Shown here piece by piece: positions 1 to 13,519 of a stretch of DNA of 35,206 bases. The notes under the pieces are model-generated. The model searched no databases. It was not told the origin of the DNA and saw only the letters and a program-made list of their open reading frames with translations. Position numbers and translations under genes: made by a program. Source of the stretch: JAQUOA01 sp037443785 (GTDB lineage Bacteria > Bacteroidota > Ignavibacteria > UBA10030 > UBA8401); NCBI GenBank assembly GCA_037443785.1, contig JBBINR010000034.1, positions 1 through 35,206 of the forward strand, in the 5' to 3' direction. Numbering within the stretch: the first letter of the stretch is position 1; the number at the start of each line of letters is the position of its first letter.

Positions 1-2750
<2,750 letters not shown>

Positions 2751-2934
2751 AAAAATCTTTATTGAACACACATAGTGACTCCGTTTTACCAGAGCAAGAT
2801 GCATCAATAAACTTGTTAAGACCAGAAATATGCATTATGAACATTTTACTCGAAAACCTTTTACTGAAAATTCAGTTACTTAGTTTTGTTTCAAATTTTT
2901 CTTTTCAATTTTCAAAGAACAACATTACAACTTG
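2751..2934 (-). promoter_or_regulatory. tRNA-Ala to 23S spacer with boxA-like antitermination site
   Basis: On the minus strand this spacer carries TGTTCTTTGAAAAT (plus-strand 2908-2921), a boxA-like motif. It is nearly the same as the one in the operon leader at 4837-4849. Such sites load the Nus antitermination complex onto rRNA transcripts. The rest of the spacer is AT-rich and probably forms the 5' arm of the 23S processing stem, whose partner lies outside the window. I see no gene here. Confidence 0.6.
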
Positions 2935-3007
2935 TGGAGCTAAACGGGATCGAACCGTTAACCTCCTGCGTGCAAGGCAGGCGCTCTCCCAATTGAGCTA
3001 TAGCCCC
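2935..3007 (-). tRNA. tRNA-Ala (anticodon TGC)
   Basis: A 73-base cloverleaf. The acceptor GGGGCTA pairs with TAGCTCC and includes the G3-U70 wobble that identifies tRNA-Ala. The anticodon loop CTTGCAC sits on a CCTGC/GCAGG stem, and the T arm has GGTTCGATC. The discriminator base is A and CCA is not encoded. It lies between tRNA-Ile and 23S, the usual place in an rRNA operon. Confidence 0.97.
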
Positions 3008-3044
3008 ATAGCGCGTTAGTTTCGAGAACGATTCTAAAAAGCCG

Positions 3045-3118
<74 letters not shown>

Positions 3119-3133
3119 GTTAACGATACTTAA

Positions 3134-4836
<1,703 letters not shown>

Positions 4837-4840
<4 letters not shown>

Positions 4841-4849
4841 CAAAGAACA
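4837..4849 (-). promoter_or_regulatory. rRNA leader boxA-like antitermination site
   Basis: On the minus strand this reads TGTTCTTTGAAAA, matching the boxA-like TGYTCTTTGA pattern of rRNA leaders and repeated in the spacer at 2908-2921. It lies just downstream of the two promoters. Confidence 0.65.
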
Positions 4850-4878
4850 GTCGTCTTACATATTCCAGACGGGTTTTT

Positions 4879-4907
4879 AATATACAAAATCTTTGATGCG
4901 TTGTCAA
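4879..4907 (-). promoter_or_regulatory. rRNA promoter P2 (sigma70 type)
   Basis: Read on the minus strand: TTGACA (4902-4907), a 17-base spacer, TATATT (4879-4884). This is a full -35 box with a near-consensus -10 box at ideal spacing. It is the promoter nearer to the 16S gene. Confidence 0.85.
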
Positions 4908-4955
4908 TAACCTTTTTCCTACTTTTTAACTGCGTCCCACATCAAAGGAGATACA

Positions 4956-4984
4956 AATATAATCTCTAAAATCTCAAAAGTCAA
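4956..4984 (-). promoter_or_regulatory. rRNA promoter P1 (sigma70 type)
   Basis: Read on the minus strand: TTGACT (4979-4984), a 17-base spacer, TATATT (4956-4961). It lies 77 bases upstream of P2. The next ~40 bases upstream (4985-5025) are extremely AT-rich and could act as an UP element. The remainder up to 5145 holds the divergent waaA promoter region and no gene. Confidence 0.8.
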
Positions 4985-5074
4985 GGTTTGGGTTATGATA
5001 TTTTTTATTTTTTATTATTTCCCTAATTGAAGTAAATTTGTTAAGAAAAAAAGACTTTCCCTTCTTAAACTTAT

Positions 5075-5113
5075 GAACAATCATTTGAACAATCATATGT
5101 TAATCCATATCTT
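5075..5113 (+). promoter_or_regulatory. candidate waaA-priA promoter with 10-base direct repeat
   Basis: TTGAAC (5085-5090), a 17-base spacer and TATCTT (5108-5113) form a moderate sigma70-like promoter facing waaA. The -35 box is embedded in two direct copies of GAACAATCAT (5075-5084 and 5087-5096), which could bind a regulator or be chance in AT-rich DNA. Confidence 0.35.
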
Positions 5114-5145
5114 GTCACACACGCGAAACATCATTGGCTCTTAAA

Positions 5146-6426
5146 ATGAAAATTTGGCTTCTTATTTATAATATTGTTGTTGTCCCAATCTTTTGGATCG
5201 CATTTCAAATTGCCGGAAAATTTAATAGAAAAATTTACGCTGGAATTGTTGGTAGAAAAGATCTTTTTAAGCTTTTATCCGAAAGAGTGAAGTTACTCCC
5301 TCCTAATAAAACTGTATGGTTTCATTCCTCATCGTTAGGAGAGTTCGAACAAGCAAAACCCATTATCCAAGCATTAAAGAAGAAATATCCAGATATCAAT
5401 ATTGCGGCTACTTTTTTTTCTCCGTCAGGATTTGATCATTCAAAAAATTATAGATACGCAGATATAATTTCTTATATACCTTTTGATTCAAAATCCAATG
5501 CCAAAAAATTCATAAACATTCTAAAACCAGCCGTCGCTGTGATGGTACGATACGATATATGGCCAAATATAATTTGGGAATTGAAAAAAAATCGAACTCC
5601 CATTTTTATCGCAAATGCCACAATGCAAAAAAATTCGATCAGAAAATATGCCTTTGCAAAATATTTTCATCGGTCATTATATGATAATTTTTCTCACATT
5701 CTAACTGTTTCAGAAAGCGATAGAACGTCATTTTTAGCATTTGGAATTACGACCCCGAAAATTTTTGCTATCGGCGATAGCAGATATGATCAAGTAATAA
5801 TGAGATCGGAAGATGCGAAAACAAAAAATATTTTGCCTCCTGTAATACTTCAGGGCAAAAAAGTTTTCATCGTTGGACAAAGCTGGAATGAGGATGAAGA
5901 AATTATTCTTCCGGTGTTATTTAAAATCCAGGATCAAGAAGAAAACCTGTTGACTATTGTTGTTCCTCACGAACCGACAATCGAACATTTAGAACAATTG
6001 GAAGCACAGCTTGAAAATAAAACTTCATATATTCGATTTTCAGAAATTAATAATTTTAAGAATCAAAAGGTTATTCTGATTGATAGCGTAGGTGTGCTCG
6101 TCGCCTTGTATAAATATGCGCATGTCGTATATATTGGTGGAAGTTTTAAACAAGGTATTCACAATGTTCTTGAGCCTGCCGTTTTTGGCGTGCCCATCAT
6201 TTACGGCCCAAAACATACAAATTCACAAGAAGCCGTGGAGTTAGCTAAATCCGGAGCCGGGTTCGTTATTCATGATGAACGAGAGTTATACCGCACTCTT
6301 CGTCGCCTATTAGATGATGTTGAAATCCGATATCAATCAGGAAAAATTGCACAATCATTTGTGCATCAACATTGCGGTGCCACAGATCGATTTTTACAAT
6401 ATCTCGAACCATTTCTTCAGCAATGA
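5146..6426 (+). CDS. waaA: 3-deoxy-D-manno-octulosonic acid (Kdo) transferase
   Basis: Transfers Kdo from CMP-Kdo to lipid A precursor in the inner core of lipopolysaccharide (family GT30), at the inner face of the cytoplasmic membrane. The 426-residue product starts with a hydrophobic membrane segment. It then has HSSSLGEFEQAKP, where the Glu fits the conserved catalytic position of the N-terminal domain. The C-terminal domain has VPHEPT and the GGSF...HNVLEPAVFGVP stretch that is typical of WaaA. I chose the ATG at 5146 (MKIWLLIYN). An in-frame TTG at 5134 is possible, and neither has a clear ribosome site. The stop overlaps the priA start (ATGA). Its presence indicates an LPS-bearing outer membrane. 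Confidence 0.93.
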   Translation: MKIWLLIYNIVVVPIFWIAFQIAGKFNRKIYAGIVGRKDLFKLLSERVKLLPPNKTVWFHSSSLGEFEQAKPIIQALKKKYPDINIAATFFSPSGFDHSKNYRYADIISYIPFDSKSNAKKFINILKPAVAVMVRYDIWPNIIWELKKNRTPIFIANATMQKNSIRKYAFAKYFHRSLYDNFSHILTVSESDRTSFLAFGITTPKIFAIGDSRYDQVIMRSEDAKTKNILPPVILQGKKVFIVGQSWNEDEEIILPVLFKIQDQEENLLTIVVPHEPTIEHLEQLEAQLENKTSYIRFSEINNFKNQKVILIDSVGVLVALYKYAHVVYIGGSFKQGIHNVLEPAVFGVPIIYGPKHTNSQEAVELAKSGAGFVIHDERELYRTLRRLLDDVEIRYQSGKIAQSFVHQHCGATDRFLQYLEPFLQQ

Positions 6427-8918
6427 ATAACTTCTTAGCAAACGTTGCAATTCCTGTTCCGTTACAACAATTATTTACATATTCAATACCCGAAAATTTG
6501 CACGCTAAAATACGCCGCGGTTCTATAGTTACGGTTCAATTTGGGAAAAAAAAGGTCAATGGTGTTGTCGTAAGTTTTCCTCAAACTTCTTCGGGGTTCT
6601 CCTTAAAACCTATTCTCGATACAATTGATGGTTCTTTAACTCTCAATGAGGAACAACTTCGATTGGCGGAATGGCTTTCGGATTACTACTTAGCTCCCAT
6701 CGGCGAGACAATAAAATTATTTCTTCCTGTGGGTTTTCACCAAACGATGAGACGAATTGTTTCACTCGTTAACAAATACACCGAATCGCCAAAGTTAACG
6801 CCGGCGCAAAAAAAAATTGTAACGGTATTGAATCAAAAAAATAATTTATCTCTTCTTCAACTTCAGAAAAGAGCAGGAATAAAAAACATATATTCTGTTA
6901 CCAATGAGTTGGCGAGCAGCGGAATCATAAAAATCATTGATCAATTCGATACATCACCTAAGCCGAAGATGGAATGGATATTCATTTCCAATAACACTGC
7001 GGTCGATGCAGGATTAAAAGGAAAAAATCAGCAAACAGCGTGGAAAAAGATTGCTGGTTATCCGGTTGGGAAAGAAGTGCTTGTTACAGAATTTTTAAGG
7101 GAAACAAAACTTACTCTTTCGACACTACAATCGCTTGAGAAGAAAAAATTAATTTCTTTGAAGCAACAGGAAGCATCACGGAAAAGTGAACTTGAAAATG
7201 ACGAATCATCGAAACGAAGTTTATCAATTACTCTCAATACATATCAGCAGCAGTCAGCCGACACAATTAATGAGGCAATAGATTCTGGGAAACATCAAAC
7301 GTTTTTGTTACACGGCATCACCGGCAGCGGAAAAACTCAGGTATATATTGAAGCGATCAAACATGCACTCCAGCAAAATAAATCTTCCATCGTTTTAATT
7401 CCGGAAATAGCATTAACCCCGCAGACAGTACGGCGTTTTCAAATTCATTTCGGCGATTTAGTTGTTTGGGTACACAGCAAGATGTCTGTGGGGGAGAGAT
7501 ATGACGCATGGCGATTATCAAAAGAAGGTAAATATAAGATTGTTATCGGGCCGCGCTCAGCACTATTTGCCCCATTGCACAACATCGGACTGATTATTGT
7601 TGATGAAGAACATGAATCTTCCTACAAACAATTTGACTCTTCCCCGAGATATAATGCACGGGATACAGCAATCGTAAAAGCCTCTTTTGAAAAAGCGATT
7701 GTGATCCTTGGTTCGGCAACTCCCTCAATCGAATCTTTTGCAAATGCACAAGTAGGAAAATATATCCTTCTTACACTTCCGGAACGGGCGGACAATGCTC
7801 AATTACCTCCTGTAACCATCATTGACATGATCGAGGAGAGAAAAAAGGTTTTTGCCGAATTGAAAGAGAAGGCAAAGATTTTAGGGAAGAAAGTATTTGA
7901 AAATTCATCGAGGAGCATTTCTTCTTCGCTTGAATTGAAGATCAAAGATCGGATTGACAAAAAGGAAAAAATAATTCTTTTGCAGAACAGGCGCGGATTT
8001 GCTCCGTTTTTAGAGTGTAATGATTGCGGATATATTGAACAATGCGATCGCTGCAGCGTCACAATGACGTATCATGCCCCTCAAAAGCATTTACGGTGCC
8101 ATTATTGCGGTAAGGTAAACGAACTTCCTTCGATGTGTCCGAAATGCAAAGGGCATCAACTTTCTTTGCATGGGTTCGGCACTCAACGAGTTGAACAGGA
8201 ATTAACCGTTCTTTTCCCCGATGCAAAAATTTTACGAATGGATCTAGATACGACGATCCAAAAAAATTCTCACGATAAAATTTTAAAACAATTTGGCGAA
8301 GGGAACGCCGATATTCTTCTTGGCACACAAATGGTAGCAAAAGGATTAGATTTTCCTCAAGTAACATTAGTTGGAGTTATCTCTGCGGACACACAAATGA
8401 TGCTTCCCGATTTCAGATCAGCGGAACGAACTTTTCAACTCTTAACACAAGTGGCAGGAAGGGCCGGAAGAAGTACTTTGGGAGGAGAAGTAATCATTCA
8501 AACGTCACAATCATCGCACTACGCGCTGGCGCATGTAAAAGATCACAATTATATCAGTTTCTTCAATGAAGAAATTGAATATCGAAAAGCGTTAAAGTAT
8601 CCCCCATTTTCTCGGATTGTTGTGATTGAAGTTAAGGGAAAAAGCGAGGAGAAAGTTCAATCTGTTGCAACGGTTGTTGGAAAGAAAATTTTATCATCAT
8701 TAAAGTTTGGAACAATGCTTGGTCCCTCCCCGGCTGCATTGTCAAAAGTCAAGAATGAATTTCGCTGGCAAATTATTGTTAAAGCAGACAAAGAAAAAGA
8801 CAAAAATGCATCAAATACAAGAAACATCATCGCACAAAGCGTGCGTGAAATCCAAAAATCAATTCACTCTTCTGAAATAAAAATCCTCATTGATGTTGAT
8901 CCCTCGGGAATTATGTAA
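6423..8918 (+). CDS. priA: primosomal replication restart helicase PriA
   Basis: 3'-to-5' DNA helicase that recognises stalled forks and starts primosome reassembly. The 831-residue product opens with a 3'-binding domain (MNNFLANVAIPVPLQQLF). It continues with Walker A GITGSGKT near residue 300, the DEEH box (IVDEEHESSYK), and a zinc region of eight cysteines near 530-575 (CNDCG, CDRC, CHYC, CPKC). Late helicase motifs follow (GTQMVAKGLDFPQV, then AGRAGR). The frame is open further upstream to 6372, but homology begins at the ATG at 6423, which overlaps the waaA stop by four bases and suggests translational coupling. Pairing of waaA with priA is unlikely to be functional. Confidence 0.96.
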   Translation: MNNFLANVAIPVPLQQLFTYSIPENLHAKIRRGSIVTVQFGKKKVNGVVVSFPQTSSGFSLKPILDTIDGSLTLNEEQLRLAEWLSDYYLAPIGETIKLFLPVGFHQTMRRIVSLVNKYTESPKLTPAQKKIVTVLNQKNNLSLLQLQKRAGIKNIYSVTNELASSGIIKIIDQFDTSPKPKMEWIFISNNTAVDAGLKGKNQQTAWKKIAGYPVGKEVLVTEFLRETKLTLSTLQSLEKKKLISLKQQEASRKSELENDESSKRSLSITLNTYQQQSADTINEAIDSGKHQTFLLHGITGSGKTQVYIEAIKHALQQNKSSIVLIPEIALTPQTVRRFQIHFGDLVVWVHSKMSVGERYDAWRLSKEGKYKIVIGPRSALFAPLHNIGLIIVDEEHESSYKQFDSSPRYNARDTAIVKASFEKAIVILGSATPSIESFANAQVGKYILLTLPERADNAQLPPVTIIDMIEERKKVFAELKEKAKILGKKVFENSSRSISSSLELKIKDRIDKKEKIILLQNRRGFAPFLECNDCGYIEQCDRCSVTMTYHAPQKHLRCHYCGKVNELPSMCPKCKGHQLSLHGFGTQRVEQELTVLFPDAKILRMDLDTTIQKNSHDKILKQFGEGNADILLGTQMVAKGLDFPQVTLVGVISADTQMMLPDFRSAERTFQLLTQVAGRAGRSTLGGEVIIQTSQSSHYALAHVKDHNYISFFNEEIEYRKALKYPPFSRIVVIEVKGKSEEKVQSVATVVGKKILSSLKFGTMLGPSPAALSKVKNEFRWQIIVKADKEKDKNASNTRNIIAQSVREIQKSIHSSEIKILIDVDPSGIM

Positions 8919-8923
8919 TAAGA

Positions 8924-8959
8924 ATTTAAAAAATAAAAAGGCGAGCTTTTACCCGCCTT
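8924..8959 (-). terminator. terminator for the Yip1-like gene
   Basis: On the minus strand a six-pair stem AAGGCG/CGCCTT (8954-8959 with 8938-8943) is followed by a T-rich run (8924-8937). It lies 22 bases after the stop of the minus-strand gene and between two convergent genes. On the plus strand no T run follows, so it mainly serves the minus strand. Confidence 0.65.
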
Positions 8960-8981
8960 AAAAATCGTACTCACTTGCGTA

Positions 8982-9749
8982 TTACATTCCAAAACCAAAT
9001 CCCGCAAAAACTTTTATTGCAGTCCATAAAATCCAAATTCCACCAACAACCCCAAGTGCTTTGCCGGAAGAGGTCGACCAAATACGCGATAATCCGATTG
9101 CAATGACAAACATTTGCCAAAAATCGACAATGTTAATTGCTGCAAGAAGCTTGTGTGTTTTATTCATTGGATCAAAATTTGATACTGCCAGAGCGAGACT
9201 TGGCGATGCATAGAGCGAACCCATGGAAACAACCAGCACCATTGTAAGAAGCGATCCAACGAGAGCGACTAACAGTGACAATCCGTACACCTCGGTTACT
9301 TTCAGATATGAAACAGGCGATTTTAAAAATATTTTTCCGCCAAGCCAGTACGCCGCAGAGTAGGCAAACACCATAATGACGGAGACCAACGTCGCACCGA
9401 CCGATCCAAATATTAAAAACATCGGCGAACCCGGTTTGGCCGGATTCAATTCCATTGCCCTGTCCATTTGTTCCTGCGTCATTTTTCCATCGGCAACACT
9501 CTTTTGCATTGCTTTAATTTGTGCTTCATGCATTTGATCTTGAATGGGGGGCTGCGTGAATACGACCAATGTAAATACGATCGCCATCACGATCGTTAGG
9601 ACAAGCGGAATTCCCCAATTTGCATTTTGCTTCTCTGGATTTTTTGCAACAAAATCATATACTTCTCCAGGTGAAGAAAGTATACCGACAAACTTATCGC
9701 TAAACGACATCGTTGGGGTATTTGTAGGAATTTTAATCTCTTCTGGCAT
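8982..9749 (-). CDS. Yip1-family-like membrane protein
   Basis: A 255-residue integral membrane protein with about five hydrophobic segments. An N-terminal cytosolic stretch contains FVGILSSPGEVYDFVAKNP, the kind of sequence seen before the Yip1 membrane domain. Such bacterial proteins are common but have no firmly assigned task. The start was moved from an earlier in-frame Met (9803) to 9749 for two reasons: AAAGGA lies seven to eight bases before this ATG, and a strong promoter at 9785-9813 would begin transcription downstream of the earlier Met. It is transcribed alone and ends in a hairpin terminator. Confidence 0.7.
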   Translation of the reverse strand: MPEEIKIPTNTPTMSFSDKFVGILSSPGEVYDFVAKNPEKQNANWGIPLVLTIVMAIVFTLVVFTQPPIQDQMHEAQIKAMQKSVADGKMTQEQMDRAMELNPAKPGSPMFLIFGSVGATLVSVIMVFAYSAAYWLGGKIFLKSPVSYLKVTEVYGLSLLVALVGSLLTMVLVVSMGSLYASPSLALAVSNFDPMNKTHKLLAAINIVDFWQMFVIAIGLSRIWSTSSGKALGVVGGIWILWTAIKVFAGFGFGM

Positions 9750-9784
9750 AATAGGATCCTTTCGATTGATGAGAAAGCGGTACA

Positions 9785-9813
9785 ATAGTACAAAAACACA
9801 CATAAACTATCAA
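9785..9813 (-). promoter_or_regulatory. promoter of the Yip1-like gene
   Basis: Read on the minus strand: TTGATA (9808-9813), a 17-base spacer, TACTAT (9785-9790). Transcription would start near 9778, about 30 bases before the ATG at 9749. This also rules out the longer reading of that gene. Confidence 0.6.
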
Positions 9814-9898
9814 ATAAAGTTTTTAAGGCATTTTTTTCTGATTCAGAATGGATTCAGAGGGCTTTCCGTTCGGAAATTTTGAGGAGGAGATAAAAAGA

Positions 9899-9927
9899 TT
9901 GAAAAGGAATTCAAAAAATCGTACATA
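9899..9927 (+). promoter_or_regulatory. candidate tmk promoter
   Basis: TTGAAA (9899-9904), a 17-base spacer and TACATA (9922-9927) face tmk, about 48 bases before its ATG. A shifted alternative (TTCAAA-N17-TACAAT) overlaps it, so the exact boxes are uncertain. Confidence 0.35.
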
Positions 9928-9974
9928 GTTCATACAATTCATTTAGAAATTTTACACTGTTTTAAGAAAAGACC

Positions 9975-10598
9975 ATGTTCATCTCCTTTGAAGGAATTGA
10001 TTGCTGCGGAAAAACGACTCAAGTAAAATTATTGATCGATAAATTACAATCACAAAAAAAAGAAGCGGTTCTTTTACGAGAGCCTGGTGGAACAATAATT
10101 TCGGAACGAATTAGAGAAATTCTCCTTGATAAAAAAAACTCCCACCTTACACAAATTGCAGAAGTATTACTTTTTTCAGCCAGCAGAACTCAATTGGTAA
10201 GTGAGATCATTATGCCTGCCTTATCCGAAAATAAAATTGTTATTTGCGATCGATATGTTGATTCGACAACCGTTTATCAAGGATACGGGCGGGGAATATC
10301 TCTTGACGCCATCCAATCACTCAATGCTACCGCCACCATCGGCGTCATGCCGCAAAAAACGTTTTTTATTGATATTACGATCGAAGAAATGTTTCTCCGA
10401 AGGAAAAACGGCAGACAAGAAACCGACAGGATGGAAATGGCAACGACAGAATTTTACAACCGTGTTCGAAATGGTTATATCGAACTGTCAAGAAAAGAAC
10501 CTAACCGATTTGTTGTCATCGATGGCAAACAACCAATTGAGGCAATACACACATTAATTTGGAATGAAATCGAAAAGCTATTTACATCGGTGAATTAA
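9975..10598 (+). CDS. tmk: thymidylate kinase
   Basis: Phosphorylates dTMP to dTDP with ATP in the cytoplasm, a step in dTTP synthesis. At 207 residues it has normal length. The P-loop is FEGIDCCGKTTQ (residues 5-16), with two cysteines where many family members have Gly-Ser. The DRY-type motif ICDRYVDSTTVYQGYGRG binds the nucleotide, and the lid region carries RKNGRQETDRME. The start ATG at 9975 immediately precedes the canonical MFISFEG. No partner gene follows on the same strand. Confidence 0.95.
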   Translation: MFISFEGIDCCGKTTQVKLLIDKLQSQKKEAVLLREPGGTIISERIREILLDKKNSHLTQIAEVLLFSASRTQLVSEIIMPALSENKIVICDRYVDSTTVYQGYGRGISLDAIQSLNATATIGVMPQKTFFIDITIEEMFLRRKNGRQETDRMEMATTEFYNRVRNGYIELSRKEPNRFVVIDGKQPIEAIHTLIWNEIEKLFTSVN

Positions 10599-10773
10599 CA
10601 TATGCGGCGGGTCAATTTTCATCTTCATGCAATTATTCAGAAAGTTTTTTTCACACACTGATGAAGTAACAATCTCGTAATGATGTCGCGGCTTGAATCG
10701 GCGTAAAATGCATAAGCATTAGGATGGTTTTTTTATCAAAAATTTTTTAGGGGATTTACCGGTAACTGATTTA

Positions 10774-11133
10774 TTAATTGTGAAATGCTTTTTTTACTGC
10801 GTCACGTAAAGTTTGGGCACTAACGGGCTTTTGGATATAACCGACGTTTGGTTCAGAATCCCACGCACCCGCTTTTTGTGCCGCGCCGGTGACAAGAATC
10901 ATCGGAATGTTTTCAGTTGCCGGATCATCGCGCAAAAGTTCATACAGCATAAAACCGTTCACGTTTTCCATCACCACATCGCTTACAATAAGGTCTGGTT
11001 TTTTTTCTTTTGCAAGATCTAGCGCTACAGAACCATTTTCTGCTTCGAGAGTCTTATATCCTTCTTTATGAAGAATGATCTTCATCATTTTGCGGACTTC
11101 TATATCATCATCGACAATAAGAACAGTTTTCAT
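10774..11133 (-). CDS. single-domain response regulator (CheY-like)
   Basis: A lone receiver domain of 119 residues with no output domain. The acidic pocket is VDDD (residues 7-10), the phosphoacceptor is Asp52 (IVSDVVM), the switch Thr is in LVTGAA, and the Lys is 102 (QKP). An in-frame ATG six bases upstream (11139) would give MSMKTV. The start at 11133 has AAAGGA seven bases before it and is preferred. It lies just downstream of the hybrid kinase on the same strand but has its own promoter at 11159-11187. It may receive phosphate from that kinase, which is inference. Confidence 0.88.
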   Translation of the reverse strand: MKTVLIVDDDIEVRKMMKIILHKEGYKTLEAENGSVALDLAKEKKPDLIVSDVVMENVNGFMLYELLRDDPATENIPMILVTGAAQKAGAWDSEPNVGYIQKPVSAQTLRDAVKKAFHN

Positions 11134-11158
11134 CGACATATCCTTTTATAATGGGGTT

Positions 11159-11187
11159 ATAATAGCAAATTAAAAACCAAAATTCAA
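11159..11187 (-). promoter_or_regulatory. promoter of the single-domain response regulator
   Basis: Read on the minus strand: TTGAAT (11182-11187), a 17-base spacer, TATTAT (11159-11164). Transcription would start near 11152, about 20 bases before the start codon. Confidence 0.55.
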
Positions 11188-11236
11188 AATTGGGTTTTGC
11201 GCTCTCTGAATTAATCCGATAAAATTTAGTTGAATG

Positions 11237-13519
11237 TTATAGGGAATCAAGAACGTCCCGTACAACACTCAGAATTTCACTGGGGACATACGGCTTATAA
11301 ATTAATGCATTAGCACCGGCACCGGTCAATTGCGACATCGATTCAGGATCAAAGAACCCGCTTGCAAGAATAATTTTTACGTCGGGGTTTATTTTTTTAA
11401 AGTGCTTAAAAAGTTCTATTCCTGAAATTTTTGGCAGACCGATGTCAGTAATAATAATATTGATATCGCGTTTGTGTTGATCATAGATATCAATCGCTTC
11501 TTGTCCATCTTTTGCCGTAAGAACAGAGTATCCTCTTTTTTCAAAATAAGTTTTCATTTGCCGTGTTAACAATTCCTCATCCTCTATAAACAAGATTGTT
11601 TCTGTTCCCTCGTGTGCTGCGAGTGTTATTTTCATCCCGGTCCTGGCAAGCAGTTTTTCTTCATTAATGGCCGACAACGGGAGATATATTTCAAACGTTG
11701 TCCCTTTCCCCGCTGCACTTTCTACGTGGATAAATCCACGATGCGTTTTGATAATTCCGTAAACGACTGCAAGCCCCAAACCGGTTCCTTTAGTTTTTTC
11801 TTTGGTGGAAAAAAACGGCTCCCATATTCTCTTGATGGTGTACTCATCCATACCGGCCCCGGTATCGTTAATGCTGATACGGACATATGCATTCTCCTTT
11901 GCTTCGACGAAGCGTTTCAAAAGCACATCCCCAGCAATTATGTCCGTACTCACGGTAATTATCCCGGCATCACCCATTGAATCTTTCGCGTTCAGGCAAA
12001 GATTCAACACCACTTGGTGTAATTGAGTACGATCTGCATAGAGTGGTGGGATTGAATTCAAGGCATGCGAAAATGATATCGTCTTCGGAAAAGTTTTTGT
12101 CGCCATCTCGATAAATTCCAAAAGGAGCTCGTCAATATCAATCCGTTCAAATTTCAATTCCGTTTTATGGGCGAATGTAAGAATTTGCCCGGTAATGTCT
12201 TTCCCGCGCATAACGGCACGATTAATCGCTGCAAGGGCTTCAGAATATATCTCGTGATTATTCGGTGATTCCTCCATTAAATTTGAATAGACAAGAATAA
12301 TCCCGAGCAGATTATTAAAATCATGTGCGATCCCTCCGGCAAGTGTTCCCAAGCTTTCCATCTTCTGCGCTTGGAATAGCTGTTCACGCAACTGTTTCTG
12401 TTCTGTGATATCCTGCTTGATTGCAATAAAGTGGGTCAGTTTTCCGTATTCATCCGGAACAGGGGTAATTGTCATATCCTCCGTGTACAAAGTCCCATCT
12501 TTGCGTTTATTGACTACTTCGTTACGCCAAACCTTTCCCGACAAAATTGTTTCCCAAAGGTTTTGATAAAATTCTGCTGGATGTTTTCCTGAACTTAGAA
12601 CATTCATTTTTTTACCGACAACTTCATTCACTGCATAGCCGGTCAAAAGAGTAAAAGCATCATTCGCCCACATTAGTTTTCCATCAGCGTCCGTCATGAC
12701 AATGGCATTTGCTGCAATCTGCAACGCAGTGCTTTGTAATCGTAATTTTTCTTCTGTTTGTTTTTGGTGTGAAATATCGACGATAATGCCCCGGAGTCCT
12801 TGCACGGCATTATCATGAATAATAAGATGTGAATAAATCATGATGGGAAATGTTGTACCGTCTTTCCTCAGCGCGGTATATTCATTTCCATCGGATTGGC
12901 CTCCATTCAGGATTTTTTTAATTTCTTTCAACGCTCGATCTCGATCGTCGGGAATCAACATTTGAAGTGCATTCAATCCCCGGCTGAAATCTTCCACGGA
13001 ATAACCAAACATTGAATATGCCTCTCGATTCACGTACTCCATTTTCCCTGTCGTATCAATCTCAAAAATTGTTTGCGGCAAAAGATCCGATAGTTCTTTA
13101 AACCGGTTTTCACTCCGACGTAAAATTTCTTCAGATCGTTTACGTTCTGAAATATCGAAGCACGTTCCGATATATCCTGTGAAATCCCCATGAGAATTAT
13201 GAAATGGTCGACCTATATCAATAATCCATCGATACTCTCCGCTATGATGACGTAAACGATATTCCATTTCAAATCGTTTTCGTAGATGAAATGCATCCAT
13301 GTACGTTTTTATGCACACTTCGCGATCATCCGGATATACTCCCTCTAACCATCCGTTGCCGCTTTCTTCTTCAAACGTTCTGCCGCGGAAGTGCAGCCAT
13401 GTTTTATTGAAATAGTTGCACTGTGCATCAAGACCGGATTGCCAAATGAGCGCGGGAAATTCATCGAATAAAGTGAGATAAAAATTATTCTCTCGCTGCT
13501 GTACCGATGATTTGGACAT
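11237..13519 (-). CDS. hybrid sensor histidine kinase, three PAS domains plus receiver
   Basis: A 760-residue soluble kinase with no transmembrane segment. The order is PAS/PAC at about 10-130, 140-255 and 265-375, the dimerisation/phosphoacceptor helix with His399 (GGIAHDFNNLL), an ATPase domain with Asn510, DTGAG (552-556) and GTGLGL (578-583), and a C-terminal receiver with Asp692 and Lys742. It probably senses a cytoplasmic cue through the PAS domains; no cofactor residue can be assigned. The start is supported by AGGAG five bases upstream. The C-terminal receiver and the separate receiver gene next door suggest a branched or phosphorelay pathway, but no DNA-binding output lies beside them. 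Confidence 0.93.
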   Translation of the reverse strand: MSKSSVQQRENNFYLTLFDEFPALIWQSGLDAQCNYFNKTWLHFRGRTFEEESGNGWLEGVYPDDREVCIKTYMDAFHLRKRFEMEYRLRHHSGEYRWIIDIGRPFHNSHGDFTGYIGTCFDISERKRSEEILRRSENRFKELSDLLPQTIFEIDTTGKMEYVNREAYSMFGYSVEDFSRGLNALQMLIPDDRDRALKEIKKILNGGQSDGNEYTALRKDGTTFPIMIYSHLIIHDNAVQGLRGIIVDISHQKQTEEKLRLQSTALQIAANAIVMTDADGKLMWANDAFTLLTGYAVNEVVGKKMNVLSSGKHPAEFYQNLWETILSGKVWRNEVVNKRKDGTLYTEDMTITPVPDEYGKLTHFIAIKQDITEQKQLREQLFQAQKMESLGTLAGGIAHDFNNLLGIILVYSNLMEESPNNHEIYSEALAAINRAVMRGKDITGQILTFAHKTELKFERIDIDELLLEFIEMATKTFPKTISFSHALNSIPPLYADRTQLHQVVLNLCLNAKDSMGDAGIITVSTDIIAGDVLLKRFVEAKENAYVRISINDTGAGMDEYTIKRIWEPFFSTKEKTKGTGLGLAVVYGIIKTHRGFIHVESAAGKGTTFEIYLPLSAINEEKLLARTGMKITLAAHEGTETILFIEDEELLTRQMKTYFEKRGYSVLTAKDGQEAIDIYDQHKRDINIIITDIGLPKISGIELFKHFKKINPDVKIILASGFFDPESMSQLTGAGANALIYKPYVPSEILSVVRDVLDSL

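Noticed and set aside
6372..6422. Longer PriA start
   Set aside because: The extra 17 residues overlap waaA and do not look like PriA; homology begins at the ATG at 6423, which forms an ATGA overlap.
7799..8367. Antisense open frames within priA and similar shadows in clpX, gcvP and the kinase genes
   Set aside because: They mirror strong coding frames on the other strand and have no family resemblance or ribosome sites.
10756..10765. TTACCGGTAA palindrome between tmk and the response regulator
   Set aside because: Ten bases with no loop and no partner site; too short to claim an operator.
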